Positions 43,019 to 53,093 of a stretch of DNA of 64,000 bases are shown here, piece by piece (the first letter of the stretch is position 1; every line of letters starts with the position of its first letter). The notes below the pieces were generated by a model. The model saw nothing but the letters and a program-made list of their open reading frames with translations. It made no database searches and had not been told where the DNA came from. Origin of the DNA: Acinetobacter kookii. Lineage in GTDB: Bacteria; Pseudomonadota; Gammaproteobacteria; Pseudomonadales; Moraxellaceae. The stretch covers positions 62,001 to 126,000 of the forward strand of contig NZ_FMYO01000006.1 of the NCBI RefSeq assembly GCF_900096895.1, in the 5' to 3' direction. A program made the position numbers and the translations under genes.

Positions 43019-43813
43019 ATGAACACTCAAATTAGCTTGATTCAAAAAATTGACGCCCTGTTGCCGCAAACACAATGCGGACTTTGCGGCCATCGAGATG
43101 GATGCCTCCCTTATGCAAAAGCCATAAGTGAAGGTGAAGAGGCCAATAAATGTGTACCAGGCGGACAACCCGTTGCCGACGCTTTGGCTGAATTGCTGGG
43201 TCGCCCAAAACTCAAAGCAGAAGAAAGTGTTTGGCCGATTCAAAGTGATGGTCGTCCACAACGTATGAAAGCGATTATTCGTGAAGATGAATGTATTGGT
43301 TGTACCAAGTGCATTAACGCCTGCCCAGTCGATGCGATTATTGGTTCAGGTAAGCTCATGCATAGCATTTTGACTGACCTGTGTACCGGTTGCGAACTCT
43401 GTATTCCGCCCTGCCCGGTCGACTGTATTGACCTGGTAGAAGACAACCACGTCGTGCCTTCAGAAGAGACGCGTATTGCTGAACAAACTGACCTGCGCAA
43501 GCGCTATTACGCACATATTCAGCGTGAAGAGAAACGCCGGATTAACCGCAAAGGTCCGGTGGTGCGTGCCAATATTGATACGGCCTTATTTGCCCAATTT
43601 TCAGCGCAAAGTGACTTGGTTCCAGAGATTCAAGTGGTGGAAAAAACAGCTAAACCTATCGTGAGCCACGATGCAGCAACCACCATTCAACTGGCAAAAA
43701 TTCGCACCCAAATCAAAAAATTAGAAAAACAGCTCAGTGTTCGTGAAGACCTCAAGAAACGTGCCCTGCTGGATGATTTGCAACAGCAGCTGATTGTTCT
43801 GGGAGCTTCATGA
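43019..43813 (+). CDS. rnfB: RnfB-like ferredoxin, orphan and without membrane anchor
   Basis: A 264-residue iron-sulfur protein. The first cluster module is [10 protein letters not shown] with a later CVPGG, as in RnfB/RsxB; then two 4Fe-4S motifs, [15 protein letters not shown] and [15 protein letters not shown] (about 98-145). The N-terminal membrane helix usual in RnfB is absent: the chain opens with [22 protein letters not shown]-terminal extension of about 100 residues ends in a charged helix. No rnfA, C, D, G or E is nearby, but nth follows with ATGA coupling, the gene that closes the rsx operon in E. coli. Its electron partner is unknown. Confidence 0.85.
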   Translation: MNTQISLIQKIDALLPQTQCGLCGHRDGCLPYAKAISEGEEANKCVPGGQPVADALAELLGRPKLKAEESVWPIQSDGRPQRMKAIIREDECIGCTKCINACPVDAIIGSGKLMHSILTDLCTGCELCIPPCPVDCIDLVEDNHVVPSEETRIAEQTDLRKRYYAHIQREEKRRINRKGPVVRANIDTALFAQFSAQSDLVPEIQVVEKTAKPIVSHDAATTIQLAKIRTQIKKLEKQLSVREDLKKRALLDDLQQQLIVLGAS

Positions 43814-44508
43814 TGGCTGTTAAAAACATGACCAGAAAGCAGGTTCAGATTTTTTTTGAACGCTTACGAGAGCAAAGACCTAGCCCTAAAACCGAACTGA
43901 ATTACAGCACTCCTTTTGAGCTATTGGTGGCCGTGACGCTTTCCGCTCAAGCCACCGATGTCAGTGTCAACAAAGCCACTGACAAGCTGTTTCCAGTGGC
44001 CAATACCCCGGAAGCCATTTATGCTTTGGGCGTTGAAGGGTTAAAAGAATATATCAAGACCATCGGTTTATATAATGCCAAAGCTGAGAATGTAATTAAA
44101 ACCTGCAAGCTGCTGATTGAAAAACACAATAGTGTGGTGCCCAACAATCGGGCTGATCTGGAAGCATTACCAGGTGTGGGGCGTAAAACTGCCAATGTGG
44201 TGCTGAATACCGCTTTTGGCCATCCGACCATGGCAGTCGATACGCATATTTTCCGTTTAGGTAATCGTACCGGTCTGGCTATTGGCAAAAATGTGCTTGA
44301 AGTTGAACACCGGCTGGTCAAAGTCATTCCCAAGGAATTTATAGTTGATGCCCATCATTGGCTGATTTTACACGGTCGTTATACCTGTATTGCACGCAAG
44401 CCCAAATGTCATGAATGTGTGGTGTGTGATGTGTGCAACTGGCCAGATCGTTTTGAATTTGGTGCTGGCCGTGTGATTCCTGTCAAGAACATTGAAGTTG
44501 AATCATAA
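43810..44508 (+). CDS. nth: Endonuclease III
   Basis: A 232-residue DNA glycosylase and AP lyase removing oxidised pyrimidines. The helix-hairpin-helix is [12 protein letters not shown] with the catalytic lysine, the catalytic aspartate is in VDTHIFR, and the 4Fe-4S loop is C-x6-C-x2-C-x5-C ([17 protein letters not shown]). The first ATG overlaps the rnfB stop; a second adjacent ATG is possible. The C-terminus is about 20 residues longer than E. coli Nth (211). Confidence 0.96.
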   Translation: MMAVKNMTRKQVQIFFERLREQRPSPKTELNYSTPFELLVAVTLSAQATDVSVNKATDKLFPVANTPEAIYALGVEGLKEYIKTIGLYNAKAENVIKTCKLLIEKHNSVVPNNRADLEALPGVGRKTANVVLNTAFGHPTMAVDTHIFRLGNRTGLAIGKNVLEVEHRLVKVIPKEFIVDAHHWLILHGRYTCIARKPKCHECVVCDVCNWPDRFEFGAGRVIPVKNIEVES

Positions 44509-44551
44509 ATGAGATGAGTTCAACCAGGTGATGTGCTCCGTTTAAAAGCCA

Positions 44552-44761
44552 TTATTTTTTATTTTGTTTTGCCTGTTCTTGCTGGCGTTTTTGTTCGAGT
44601 TCTGCCTGTAATTTGGGATGCAGCCGACTCACAGGAACCTTGCCAGCATTTTCGCTACGCTCTTGCTGACGTACTTTTTTCAGCATCTTGAAACTGACAT
44701 AGAACAAAGCAAACAATACTGCCAGAAATACGACCATTAACCCTAATACAGCAAATTTCAC
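44552..44761 (-). CDS. Small single-pass membrane protein
   Basis: 69 residues: one N-terminal helix (FAVLGLMVVFLAVLFALFYV) and a charged tail rich in glutamine, lysine and arginine, probably cytoplasmic. The start is a GTG with AAGGA eight bases ahead. It follows the adk terminator on the same strand. I do not recognise the family. Confidence 0.65.
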   Translation of the reverse strand: MKFAVLGLMVVFLAVLFALFYVSFKMLKKVRQQERSENAGKVPVSRLHPKLQAELEQKRQQEQAKQNKK

Positions 44762-44787
44762 AGCAGTGTCCTTTTTGAGAGCATAAT

Positions 44788-44818
44788 AAAAAGAGCCCTA
44801 ATATGACTTAGGGCTCTT
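44788..44818 (-). terminator. adk terminator
   Basis: AAGAGCCCTAA (44791-44801) pairs with TTAGGGCTCTT (44808-44818); on the minus strand it is followed by TTTTTA. Confidence 0.85.
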
Positions 44819-44844
44819 CGATTGTCAAAAGCATCGAAATACGA

Positions 44845-45516
<672 letters not shown>

Positions 45517-45586
45517 TCATTTAACAAATATATGTGATGCGTTTGCATGACAAATCTCTCTATTCGTCATGTAGTCCAGCATCTAA

Positions 45587-46903
45587 TTATAAGAAAGCCA
45601 CAAACAAATGTATTGTACCCGCTATAAATCCGGTTACGCCACCCAAGACAATCAGAATCCATTCATCTTCCTGAAAGGCAGGACGTAACAGATTCTGAAA
45701 CTCTCTTGGCGTCAACTCGCGAATACGGTCTCTAAACATTTGATAGATTTTCTGTGCACGGCTCGCATTAAAGGCCGGGTCGCATACAGGCACCATCGTA
45801 ATTTCAATCGAGCGATCGATCAAGTCCGTCTTGAGTTTTGCATACTCTTTTGGTCCTAAAGACAGCTGCAAAGAGGTCCGAACAATCGGAGTTTCCATAA
45901 TTTCGTTGATATGGCGTTTAACGATACGGCGAGTTTTATCTTTCTTCCCGCCATACATCATCTCGGTCATAATGGATTTTAACGTAATCAGGTCTTCTGT
46001 GACCACTCGTGCAAAAACATCAGAAACTTCATCCTGACGTTTCATAAAGGCACCCTGGATATTATAGGTGCCAATACGCGGAATCACCGGTTTGATCCAA
46101 GGAAACTGGCGGCTTTCGGTGCGCGCAAAAAACTGCGGATAGCGAATATAATGCGGTTCCAGCGGATTAAACACCATCCAGATGGCAATCCAGTTGGTCA
46201 AAAACCCCCACACCGCTGCCCAGAAAGGAACCGTCCAGTGCCAAGGCACCACAAACCAGACAATCATCTGGAATATACCGAAGAACATTCCAATTAATGC
46301 ACTGATATGCCAGATAAAGTTGATTTCCTTACGCCCCACCTTAAGAAACATGTTCACCATTAAACGGCGATCACCTTCCATTTGGCGCACCACCATTTCA
46401 CGCATGTCCACAAGTGACTCGACGTTCATGGTCAGCTCGGTCACCAGTTCCCTTAAGATACCCGGCAGCTGTTTATGCGCTTGGGAATAAATACGGCGTT
46501 TAATCGAATATGGCAAGTTTTCCCATAGTACGGCATTACGGTCAATCATCATTTCATCAATCAGATGTTCAAGTTCAAACCCGACCTGCTCACCAATGAT
46601 CCGTGCCATATCTTCAGGGTCCATGGCATCCAGAAATTCACGCAAAGAACCCAGTTTCGACAATGTATTGTCTGTGATAATCCCTGAAATGCGACCGGCT
46701 TTACGTGGCACAATCCCCTGCCAGCCCACAGGCAGCGGACCTACATGGAATCCCCAAAACGTCAGGGGATAAAATACCATTTTCAGCGCCATCCACACAT
46801 GCGCCCAAGTTACAAAAGCTGTCACAGGAATGATGCTAAGTACTGCCCAGAAATCAGGGCGATTCAAGAAGGTTTGCCACAATTCGTTGACGTACTCAAA
46901 CAT
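45587..46903 (-). CDS. DUF445 family membrane protein
   Basis: A 438-residue protein with hydrophobic segments near 18-50, 200-245 and at the extreme C-terminus (WILIVLGGVTGFIAGTIHLF). The PGILRELVTELTMNVESLVDMREMV region and the repeated NWIAIWMVFNP type helix motif (LTNWIAIWMVFNPLEPHY) fit DUF445, a family with unknown function. It is monocistronic between adk and a secreted protein gene. Confidence 0.75.
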   Translation of the reverse strand: MFEYVNELWQTFLNRPDFWAVLSIIPVTAFVTWAHVWMALKMVFYPLTFWGFHVGPLPVGWQGIVPRKAGRISGIITDNTLSKLGSLREFLDAMDPEDMARIIGEQVGFELEHLIDEMMIDRNAVLWENLPYSIKRRIYSQAHKQLPGILRELVTELTMNVESLVDMREMVVRQMEGDRRLMVNMFLKVGRKEINFIWHISALIGMFFGIFQMIVWFVVPWHWTVPFWAAVWGFLTNWIAIWMVFNPLEPHYIRYPQFFARTESRQFPWIKPVIPRIGTYNIQGAFMKRQDEVSDVFARVVTEDLITLKSIMTEMMYGGKKDKTRRIVKRHINEIMETPIVRTSLQLSLGPKEYAKLKTDLIDRSIEITMVPVCDPAFNASRAQKIYQMFRDRIRELTPREFQNLLRPAFQEDEWILIVLGGVTGFIAGTIHLFVAFL

Positions 46904-46967
46904 GCACGATATCCATATTTAATTTTTTAATCACAAAATACTTAATTGTAAAAACTGACTATTTTCG

Positions 46968-47495
46968 CTATATACCGACACTTAGAGTATAGGAAAATTG
47001 TAGCATGGGTTCTGTTTCTGCAATCACTTCGCCATATTGGTCCGTCATCTTTTCACCAGCGCCGATACCGATACTAAAACTGCTAATTCGTTCTTTACTA
47101 AGCAATACATAGGCCAAATCTACACCGGCTCCCAGTCTTGCTTCGTATTCATTATTGATGTGTTTGCTTTCAATATGTCCTGCATAGACACCCACGTAGT
47201 AACCGTTTTTATCTTTTCCGGTGAGATAGTAAGGATAACGAAACCCGACCTGAGCACCGGCATTATAGTCATCATTATAAAACACACCCGCTTTTGCATA
47301 AGCGATGCCATAAGGATTCACCCATTCTGCATTCAAATGAAGAAGCTTTTGGGTAAATCCAACCCCGACATTCCATGTTTTAGCACTGTCTGATGTCAAT
47401 TTCGCTTCAGGTGAATATGGATTGTCTTGTGCATGAGCAATATTTGCCAGCGCAAAAAAAGCCAGCAAAGGATACACTTTTGTGATTATTTTCAT
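46968..47495 (-). CDS. Secreted beta-rich protein, unknown family
   Basis: 175 residues with a Sec signal (LLAFFALANIAHAQ). The mature chain alternates aromatic and polar residues in short amphipathic strands (WNVGVGFTQKLLHLNAEWV, YYVGVYAGHIES, YEARLGAGVDLAYVLL), as in small outer-membrane barrels. It lacks a terminal phenylalanine. AGGGA lies just ahead of the ATG. The family is not recognised. Confidence 0.6.
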   Translation of the reverse strand: MKIITKVYPLLAFFALANIAHAQDNPYSPEAKLTSDSAKTWNVGVGFTQKLLHLNAEWVNPYGIAYAKAGVFYNDDYNAGAQVGFRYPYYLTGKDKNGYYVGVYAGHIESKHINNEYEARLGAGVDLAYVLLSKERISSFSIGIGAGEKMTDQYGEVIAETEPMLQFSYTLSVGI

Positions 47496-47722
47496 CGTTG
47501 TCCCTAAATTTTATTTTTTAATACAGTCCTTTTTTTGAATTTTGACTTTAGCAGAATTATCAGAACTCTTATATACTTCACTTTACAATTTTAATGTCTG
47601 TAAAGTCAAAGTTTAAGCTAAACCCGTCCAACAGTTCACCGGAACAAATATCAAAAAATGCTGACTTGCGTTAGAATGTGCCACCAGATTTTTTCACTCC
47701 CCTGTATGTAAGTCGATCGCGT

Positions 47723-49744
47723 ATGAAGCAGCACTTTCCTTTAAAAAATGTTCAACAAGAAAAGCGCATTTATCGCAATCGGGTTTTTATCTCCATCGGG
47801 ATCGTGGCTTTCTTTCTGCTCCTGCTTGTTGCCCGTTATGCCTATCTGCAAATCGTGCATTATAATGAATTTTCAACGGCTTCAGACCAGAACCGTATCC
47901 GCCTGCAGCCTTTGGCACCTGCGCGCGGCTATATCTATGACCGTAACGGTATTTTGCTGGCAGACAATTATCCGGTCTTTTCTGCAACCATGTCTCGGGC
48001 CGATGTGCAGGACATTGACGACACCGTAAAGCGTCTGACTCCCATTTTAAGCCTGACGCAAGAAGATATTGACCGTTTTAGCAGCCGCATCAAGACCTCT
48101 AAAAAAACCGAACGCGTATCGCTCAAATTAAATTTAAACGAAACCGATATTGCAAAATTTAGCGAAGTCAAATTTCAGTTTCCCGGGGTCAATATTGAAA
48201 CCCAAATGACCCGCTATTATCCGCATGGCGACCTGTTTGCCCATGTAATCGGTTATGTGGGGCGTATTAACGACAAAGAATTAAAATCGATTGATAAAGA
48301 TTTATATGCTGGCACCAACCTGATCGGTAAAATCGGGGTGGAGAAATCCTATGAAGATCTGTTGCATGGCCTGCCCGGTAATGAATCTGTCGAAGCTGAT
48401 GCTCACGGTAACGTATTACGCAATTTAGGTCGTAAAGAGCCGGTACGCGGGAATGACTTGTACCTTTCAATTGACTACGGCTTGCAAGTCACAGCAACCG
48501 AGCAGCTGGCGGGTCGTCGTGGTGCCATTGTGGCGCTGAATCCGAAAACAGGGGAAATTCTGGCCCTGGTTTCCAGTCCAAGTTTTAACCCGAATTTATT
48601 TGTGACCGGGATTAGCAATACCGACTATAGCGCACTACGGGACGACCTTGACCAGCCGCTGTATAACCGTGCTGTGCAAGGGGCTTATCCTCCCGGTTCC
48701 ACCATTAAGCCGATGTTCGGATTAGGCGGAATTCATTACGGCTATGTCGACTGGGCAACAGCCATTTCTGACCCGGGCTATTTCACCTTACCGGGTGACA
48801 GCCACCGCTTCCGTGACCATAAAAAATCCGGTCATGGTGCGGTAAATATGCATAAAGCCCAGGTGGTATCTTGTGATACCTACTTTTATATCCTGTCTTA
48901 CCGCATGGGCATCGAAAAAATGAATGCCTGGATGCGCCAATTTGGTTTTAGTGAAAAAACGGGCGTGGATTTACCGAGTGAAAGTACAGGCCTGTATCCC
49001 AACCCAGACTGGAAAATGCGTACCCGTAACAGTAAATGGCTGAAAGGCGAAACCATTTCCGTCAGTATCGGACAGGGTGCTTTTACTGCAACACCGCTAC
49101 AACTGGCCATGGCGACCGCAATTACGGCAAATCAGGGTGCGCATATTACCCCGCATGTACTGCGTGAAAGTCACGGTGCCAAACCTTTTCACATGCGTAA
49201 TGCACCTGATGGCAAAATCCAGTTTAACGGCAAACCGGAAGACTGGATTAAAATGCGCGATGCCATGGTTGATGTCATCGAATCTGGTACAGGACGCGGC
49301 ATCCGTACCCCGCTGTATCATATTGCAGGGAAAACCGGAACCGCACAGGTCAAGAGTATTGCCCAGGGCAAAAAATACAACGAAGCATTATTAACCGAGC
49401 GTCAACTTGACCACGGTTTATTTGTCGGTTTTGCCCCGGCAGAAAATCCTGAAATTGCGATTGCAGTCGTTTGGGAAAATGGTAAACACGGGGGCTCCGC
49501 AGCTCAGCTGGCTCGTCCTATGTTTGATTACTGGTTATATACCCGTAAAAAGAATCCAATCCGTCCGGCAGCGCATCAAATTAGTGGCGGCTTAATGACT
49601 GCCGGCATCAAACCGGGTGAATTGCCAAGTGGCACGGTACCCGCAGGCACGGCGACCAATGCTCAGACCAATGCAACAGCAGTGCCACAGCAGGTTCCGC
49701 AAGCTGCCTCAGGTGCACAACCCGCAGAAGCTGAAGGTGAATGA
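47723..49744 (+). CDS. mrdA: Penicillin-binding protein 2
   Basis: A 673-residue class B transpeptidase for cell elongation, anchored by one helix (about 18-38) with the catalytic part in the periplasm. The active-site serine is S326 in PPGSTIKPM, SCDTYF lies at the SxN position, and KTGTAQ closes the pocket; the pedestal domain carries LAPARGYIYDRNG. The C-terminus has a low-complexity alanine, threonine and proline tail. The open frame extends 45 bases upstream; the ATG at 47723 is chosen. rodA (mrdB) does not follow, unlike in E. coli; rsmD starts three bases later. Confidence 0.95.
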   Translation: MKQHFPLKNVQQEKRIYRNRVFISIGIVAFFLLLLVARYAYLQIVHYNEFSTASDQNRIRLQPLAPARGYIYDRNGILLADNYPVFSATMSRADVQDIDDTVKRLTPILSLTQEDIDRFSSRIKTSKKTERVSLKLNLNETDIAKFSEVKFQFPGVNIETQMTRYYPHGDLFAHVIGYVGRINDKELKSIDKDLYAGTNLIGKIGVEKSYEDLLHGLPGNESVEADAHGNVLRNLGRKEPVRGNDLYLSIDYGLQVTATEQLAGRRGAIVALNPKTGEILALVSSPSFNPNLFVTGISNTDYSALRDDLDQPLYNRAVQGAYPPGSTIKPMFGLGGIHYGYVDWATAISDPGYFTLPGDSHRFRDHKKSGHGAVNMHKAQVVSCDTYFYILSYRMGIEKMNAWMRQFGFSEKTGVDLPSESTGLYPNPDWKMRTRNSKWLKGETISVSIGQGAFTATPLQLAMATAITANQGAHITPHVLRESHGAKPFHMRNAPDGKIQFNGKPEDWIKMRDAMVDVIESGTGRGIRTPLYHIAGKTGTAQVKSIAQGKKYNEALLTERQLDHGLFVGFAPAENPEIAIAVVWENGKHGGSAAQLARPMFDYWLYTRKKNPIRPAAHQISGGLMTAGIKPGELPSGTVPAGTATNAQTNATAVPQQVPQAASGAQPAEAEGE

Positions 49745-49747
49745 TCT

Positions 49748-50305
49748 ATGAAAAATCAACTCCGTATTATTGGCGGTGAATGGAAACGCCGTCAGCTTCC
49801 TTTTGCCAGTATTGAAGGCTTACGTCCTACTCCCGACCGTGTCCGTGAAACTTTGTTTAACTGGCTGATGTGGGATATTCAAAATGCGCAGGTTCTCGAT
49901 ATCTGTGCTGGCTCAGGGGCCTTAAGTTTTGAAGCTTTGTCACGTGGTGCAGCACAGGTGGTCATGATTGAACCAAATCGCACCCAGGCTGCTTTTTTGA
50001 CAGATAATTTGCAGTTGCTGAAAGTGACCAGCCAACATGCCAAACTGAGAGTCGCCACGGCACAGCAAACCTTACCCACCCTGAAACAATCCTTTGACCT
50101 GGTTTTTTTAGATCCGCCTTATAGTCTGGATTTATGGGAAGAACTCGCCCGGCTTGCTGACCCGTTCATAAAAGACCGCGCATTTATTTATGTTGAGGCC
50201 GATCGCGAGTTAAACCAGCTTAAACTCCCCGCTTCATGGCAACAGATTAAACAAAGCAAGGCGGGAACTGTCCGTGCAGGACTGTATCAAAAAAATGCCT
50301 CCTGA
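49748..50305 (+). CDS. rsmD: 16S rRNA (guanine(966)-N2)-methyltransferase RsmD
   Basis: A 185-residue Rossmann-fold methyltransferase. LRIIGGEWKRRQL, RPTPDRVRETLFNWL, the SAM motif DICAGSGALSFEALSRGA and the catalytic VFLDPPY are all present. AGGTGA from the mrdA 3' end serves as ribosome site, so the two are coupled. Confidence 0.95.
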   Translation: MKNQLRIIGGEWKRRQLPFASIEGLRPTPDRVRETLFNWLMWDIQNAQVLDICAGSGALSFEALSRGAAQVVMIEPNRTQAAFLTDNLQLLKVTSQHAKLRVATAQQTLPTLKQSFDLVFLDPPYSLDLWEELARLADPFIKDRAFIYVEADRELNQLKLPASWQQIKQSKAGTVRAGLYQKNAS

Positions 50306-50315
50306 TTAACAATTA

Positions 50316-50344
50316 AAAAAGGATTCCTGAATGGAATCCTTTTT
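50316..50344 (+). terminator. Bidirectional terminator after rsmD
   Basis: AAAAAGGATTCC (50316-50327), five-base loop, GGAATCCTTTTT (50333-50344), between convergent genes. Confidence 0.92.
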
Positions 50345-50385
50345 GTCAAATGTAGTCAGTCAATTTAAGATCGGTGATAGATTAA

Positions 50386-50592
50386 TCAACGACCATAGCG
50401 CCAGTCCCGGTCATCTCTATCATGATCCCAGTCCCGACGGTCTTTGTTGTCCCAGTCCCGGTCACCATGATGGTGTCGGTCATAGTGCCCGTTACGGTCT
50501 CGATGACCATCATAATCGTCATCATAAGGATCTAGGACACAGCCAGTTAATGACACTGCCAATACAGAAAGCAAGAGCAATTTTTTCATCAT
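50386..50592 (-). CDS. Small Asp/Arg/His-rich lipoprotein
   Basis: 68 residues from the ATG at 50592 (AGAGG eight bases ahead; a GTG at 50601 extends the frame). Signal MMKKLLLLSVLAVSLTGC with lipobox LTGC. The rest is almost entirely aspartate, arginine, histidine, glycine and tryptophan, with three RDW cores encoded by a repeated CGGGACTGG. Such a tail could bind metal ions or polyanions in the envelope, but the function is unknown. Confidence 0.65.
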   Translation of the reverse strand: MMKKLLLLSVLAVSLTGCVLDPYDDDYDGHRDRNGHYDRHHHGDRDWDNKDRRDWDHDRDDRDWRYGR

Positions 50593-50786
50593 TTTCGTCA
50601 CCTCTTTACGGCGTATTCTCAGTATTAGCGGGTTTGATGAAGAGCGATAGGATTGCGTGTTAGATTCTTGTAGCCATTTATGTATTTTTTATTCACAGGA
50701 ACAATTTCTGTAATGAAAGCTGAAGCGGCGTTATACAAAGTTCTCCTTAGATTTGCAGAAATACTGCTAAATAGGGGCTTGGTTTT

Positions 50787-51569
50787 TTGGTTCATGTTTT
50801 GAATACTACTGACTTTTCGTCTGTACCTATTTCTATGACCTGGTTGTTATTTATTGTTGGGGCCATGGTCGCAGGTTTTGTGCAGGGACTGACCGGCTTT
50901 GCCTTTGCCCTCATTGCCATGTCATTCTGGGTGTGGGTCCTCCCCCCGCAAATTGCGGCGCCCCTGGTGGTCTTTGCCTCGGTATGGAGCCATATCATTT
51001 CATTGTCCAATGAACAGAAGCATCCACATCTGAACAAAACCCTGGTATTGCCTTATTTGATTGCCGGGCTGATTGGCGTACCTTTAGGCACCTATTTGCT
51101 GCATATTATTCAGCCCGAAACCTTTAAAGTGGTTTTAGGCATTTTTTTGCTGTTGTGGTGCCCAGTGATGTTTTTCAGTCCGGCATTTCCACGGCTGCAA
51201 CAGTCGGGAAAACTGGCAGATAGCCTGATAGGATTTCTCGGCGGAATTTTGGGTGGTTTAGGCGGTTTTTGCGGTTCATTGCCATCTGCCTGGGTCATGC
51301 TGAAAAATCTATCCAAACAGCAACAGCGTTACGTTTTACGACACTTTAATTTTGGCATTCAGCTGTTTACGCTACTGGCCTATTTACTACAAGGCACGCT
51401 TGTCATCCAGCTCTGGCCTTATATGGCAATTTTGCTGATCAGCGTCAGTTTTCCCGCCATTCTAGGGGCAAAATTATTTTATAAAATTTCGGAAACCCAA
51501 TTTAAGCATACAGTTTTAAGCCTTTTATTTGCTTCCGGTGGCTTCCTGATTTTCAATACCCTGCTGTAA
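50787..51569 (+). CDS. TauE/SafE family membrane transporter
   Basis: 260 residues from a TTG at 50787 that has AGGGG nine bases ahead; the alternative ATG at 50835 has no ribosome site but gives a more usual N-terminus. About eight helices in two halves, each starting with a GxxxGxxG-type motif: AGFVQGLTGFAFALIAM and GFLGGILGGLGGFCGSLP. Family members export sulfite, sulfoacetate or other organosulfur anions; the substrate here is not readable. Monocistronic. Confidence 0.78.
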   Translation: MVHVLNTTDFSSVPISMTWLLFIVGAMVAGFVQGLTGFAFALIAMSFWVWVLPPQIAAPLVVFASVWSHIISLSNEQKHPHLNKTLVLPYLIAGLIGVPLGTYLLHIIQPETFKVVLGIFLLLWCPVMFFSPAFPRLQQSGKLADSLIGFLGGILGGLGGFCGSLPSAWVMLKNLSKQQQRYVLRHFNFGIQLFTLLAYLLQGTLVIQLWPYMAILLISVSFPAILGAKLFYKISETQFKHTVLSLLFASGGFLIFNTLL

Positions 51570-51758
51570 GGTTGATTTCTGGTTTACACAAATCACTTAC
51601 ATATGTTGAGATATTGCAGGCCTATTGATCCATAACAACTGATCAAAAGCCTCATAAATCTCATTTAAACAAAAAATGCCCAATCAGTCGGACAGATCAA
51701 ATTTATCGGCAGGAAAACTTTATACAATAACTTAATCCCACCATCAATTTTCCTAGAA

Positions 51759-52088
51759 ATGAGAACCTTGATTTTATTAGCAGGAATAATTCTACTCTCT
51801 GGCTGCTCTCTCGGCACTTCTCGCGAGCTTAAACATGCAGAAAAAATGCTTGCAGATTTTCAGTGCAATAAAATTGAAAGTGCACAAATGGCGCATAGTT
51901 CGATTACCTCTTATCATGAACAGACACTTGCCTCTAGCCGCCAGAAAGCCCAATCTTATATCCAGAGCTATAAAGATGGAGAGGATTTATTTAATCTGCC
52001 CTTAACGGAAGTGATTGAGGAACAATATTATATTTATCAGGAAGCTTGCCAGCATTTAGGCGGAATTAGTCCGGCACAAAATCAATAA
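51759..52088 (+). CDS. Small lipoprotein, unknown family
   Basis: 109 residues; signal MRTLILLAGIILLSGC (lipobox LSGC, Cys 16). The mature part is helical and polar with two further cysteines (FQCNKIE and QEACQHL) that could form a disulfide. A TATACA at about 51720 may be the -10. No family recognised. Confidence 0.6.
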   Translation: MRTLILLAGIILLSGCSLGTSRELKHAEKMLADFQCNKIESAQMAHSSITSYHEQTLASSRQKAQSYIQSYKDGEDLFNLPLTEVIEEQYYIYQEACQHLGGISPAQNQ

Positions 52089-52206
52089 TTTTTTTTAAGC
52101 AAAAGTCAAACCCCATACTTGCTGAGCCAGCATATGCAGCGAGCCAAGATTTTCTATCTGCATCTCTTGGCTTCGCTTAAAAATGACAATGAACTCGGTT
52201 TTTCAG

Positions 52207-52809
52207 TTAGGTTTCAGGGTAATAACGTGTATCCACGCTAAACTGTTCTGGAAATTTGGCATGAATTTGTGCATAAAAAGCCATAATTTCAGCCATATCT
52301 TTTTCATAGTCGCCCGTGGGATAAACAATTTTACCCACTCCGGTTTTCTTCTTGGCATAATCCATATAAGCCAATGCAATGGGTACCCCTGCATTGATCG
52401 CCACATGGTAGAAACCGGTTTTCCATTGTTCCTGTTTGGCACGCGTTGCTTCCGGTGTGACCAGCATCACCAGTTTGGGATGGGTTTTAAATAAATCCGA
52501 CATCACTTGAACCATGCTTGGACGTGGCTCCCCTTCTTTTTTGGCTGTGCGGTCAATCCCGATTCCACCCATTGCACGTACAAATGGACCAAAAGGAAAT
52601 TTCATATAACTGTCTTTAATGGTAATACGAACGTTGACGCCTAAGGCCTTGAGTGCCAGACGTGCATATAAGGCATCCCAGTTGCTGGTGTGCGGTGCAG
52701 CAATCATGACACATTGATCCAAGTCAAGTGGCCAATGATTATCGATTTCCCAGCCCATCATTTTTAAACCTTGTTCAGCTAATTTTTCAAACACTTGCCG
52801 CACCGACAC
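52207..52809 (-). CDS. PlsC-like glycerolipid acyltransferase
   Basis: A 200-residue protein with the acyltransferase motif H-x4-D in APHTSNWDALYA (block I), GGIGIDR (block II/III) and VTPEATRAK where PlsC has EGTR. This places it among lysophosphatidate-acyltransferase-like proteins that use acyl-CoA or acyl-ACP at the inner membrane. The start is a GTG at 52809 or one at 52803; neither is decisive. Substrate unknown. Confidence 0.75.
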   Translation of the reverse strand: MSVRQVFEKLAEQGLKMMGWEIDNHWPLDLDQCVMIAAPHTSNWDALYARLALKALGVNVRITIKDSYMKFPFGPFVRAMGGIGIDRTAKKEGEPRPSMVQVMSDLFKTHPKLVMLVTPEATRAKQEQWKTGFYHVAINAGVPIALAYMDYAKKKTGVGKIVYPTGDYEKDMAEIMAFYAQIHAKFPEQFSVDTRYYPET

Positions 52810-53093
52810 CTATATAAAGTGCGCAGATTTTAACAAGGTGGCTGAAATATAAAAGTGCAATATGGCCAATAAATAATCAATTAATATATAAATGTATAAC
52901 TTTAGAGTTCAAATAAAATAGGTAAAGTTGCCGTTTTATTTTTGCCGAAATTTTAGCTTGGCAAGCTTACACCCAAGTTGTCTATTCAAATCCATACAAA
53001 ATAGATATAACAAAGCCATAACAAGATGAACATTTAATTGATCTGCATTTTTACGTATTTTTTAAAGCTATTATGGGCCAAAAGGACAATATC

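Noticed and set aside
50390..50530. Repeated CCAGTCCCG units as a CRISPR or mobile repeat
   Set aside because: They encode the RDW units of a small lipoprotein in one frame; repeats are short and irregularly spaced.
52139..52176. AGCCAAGA/TCTTGGCT hairpin as a terminator
   Set aside because: No T-run follows on either strand and the loop is long.
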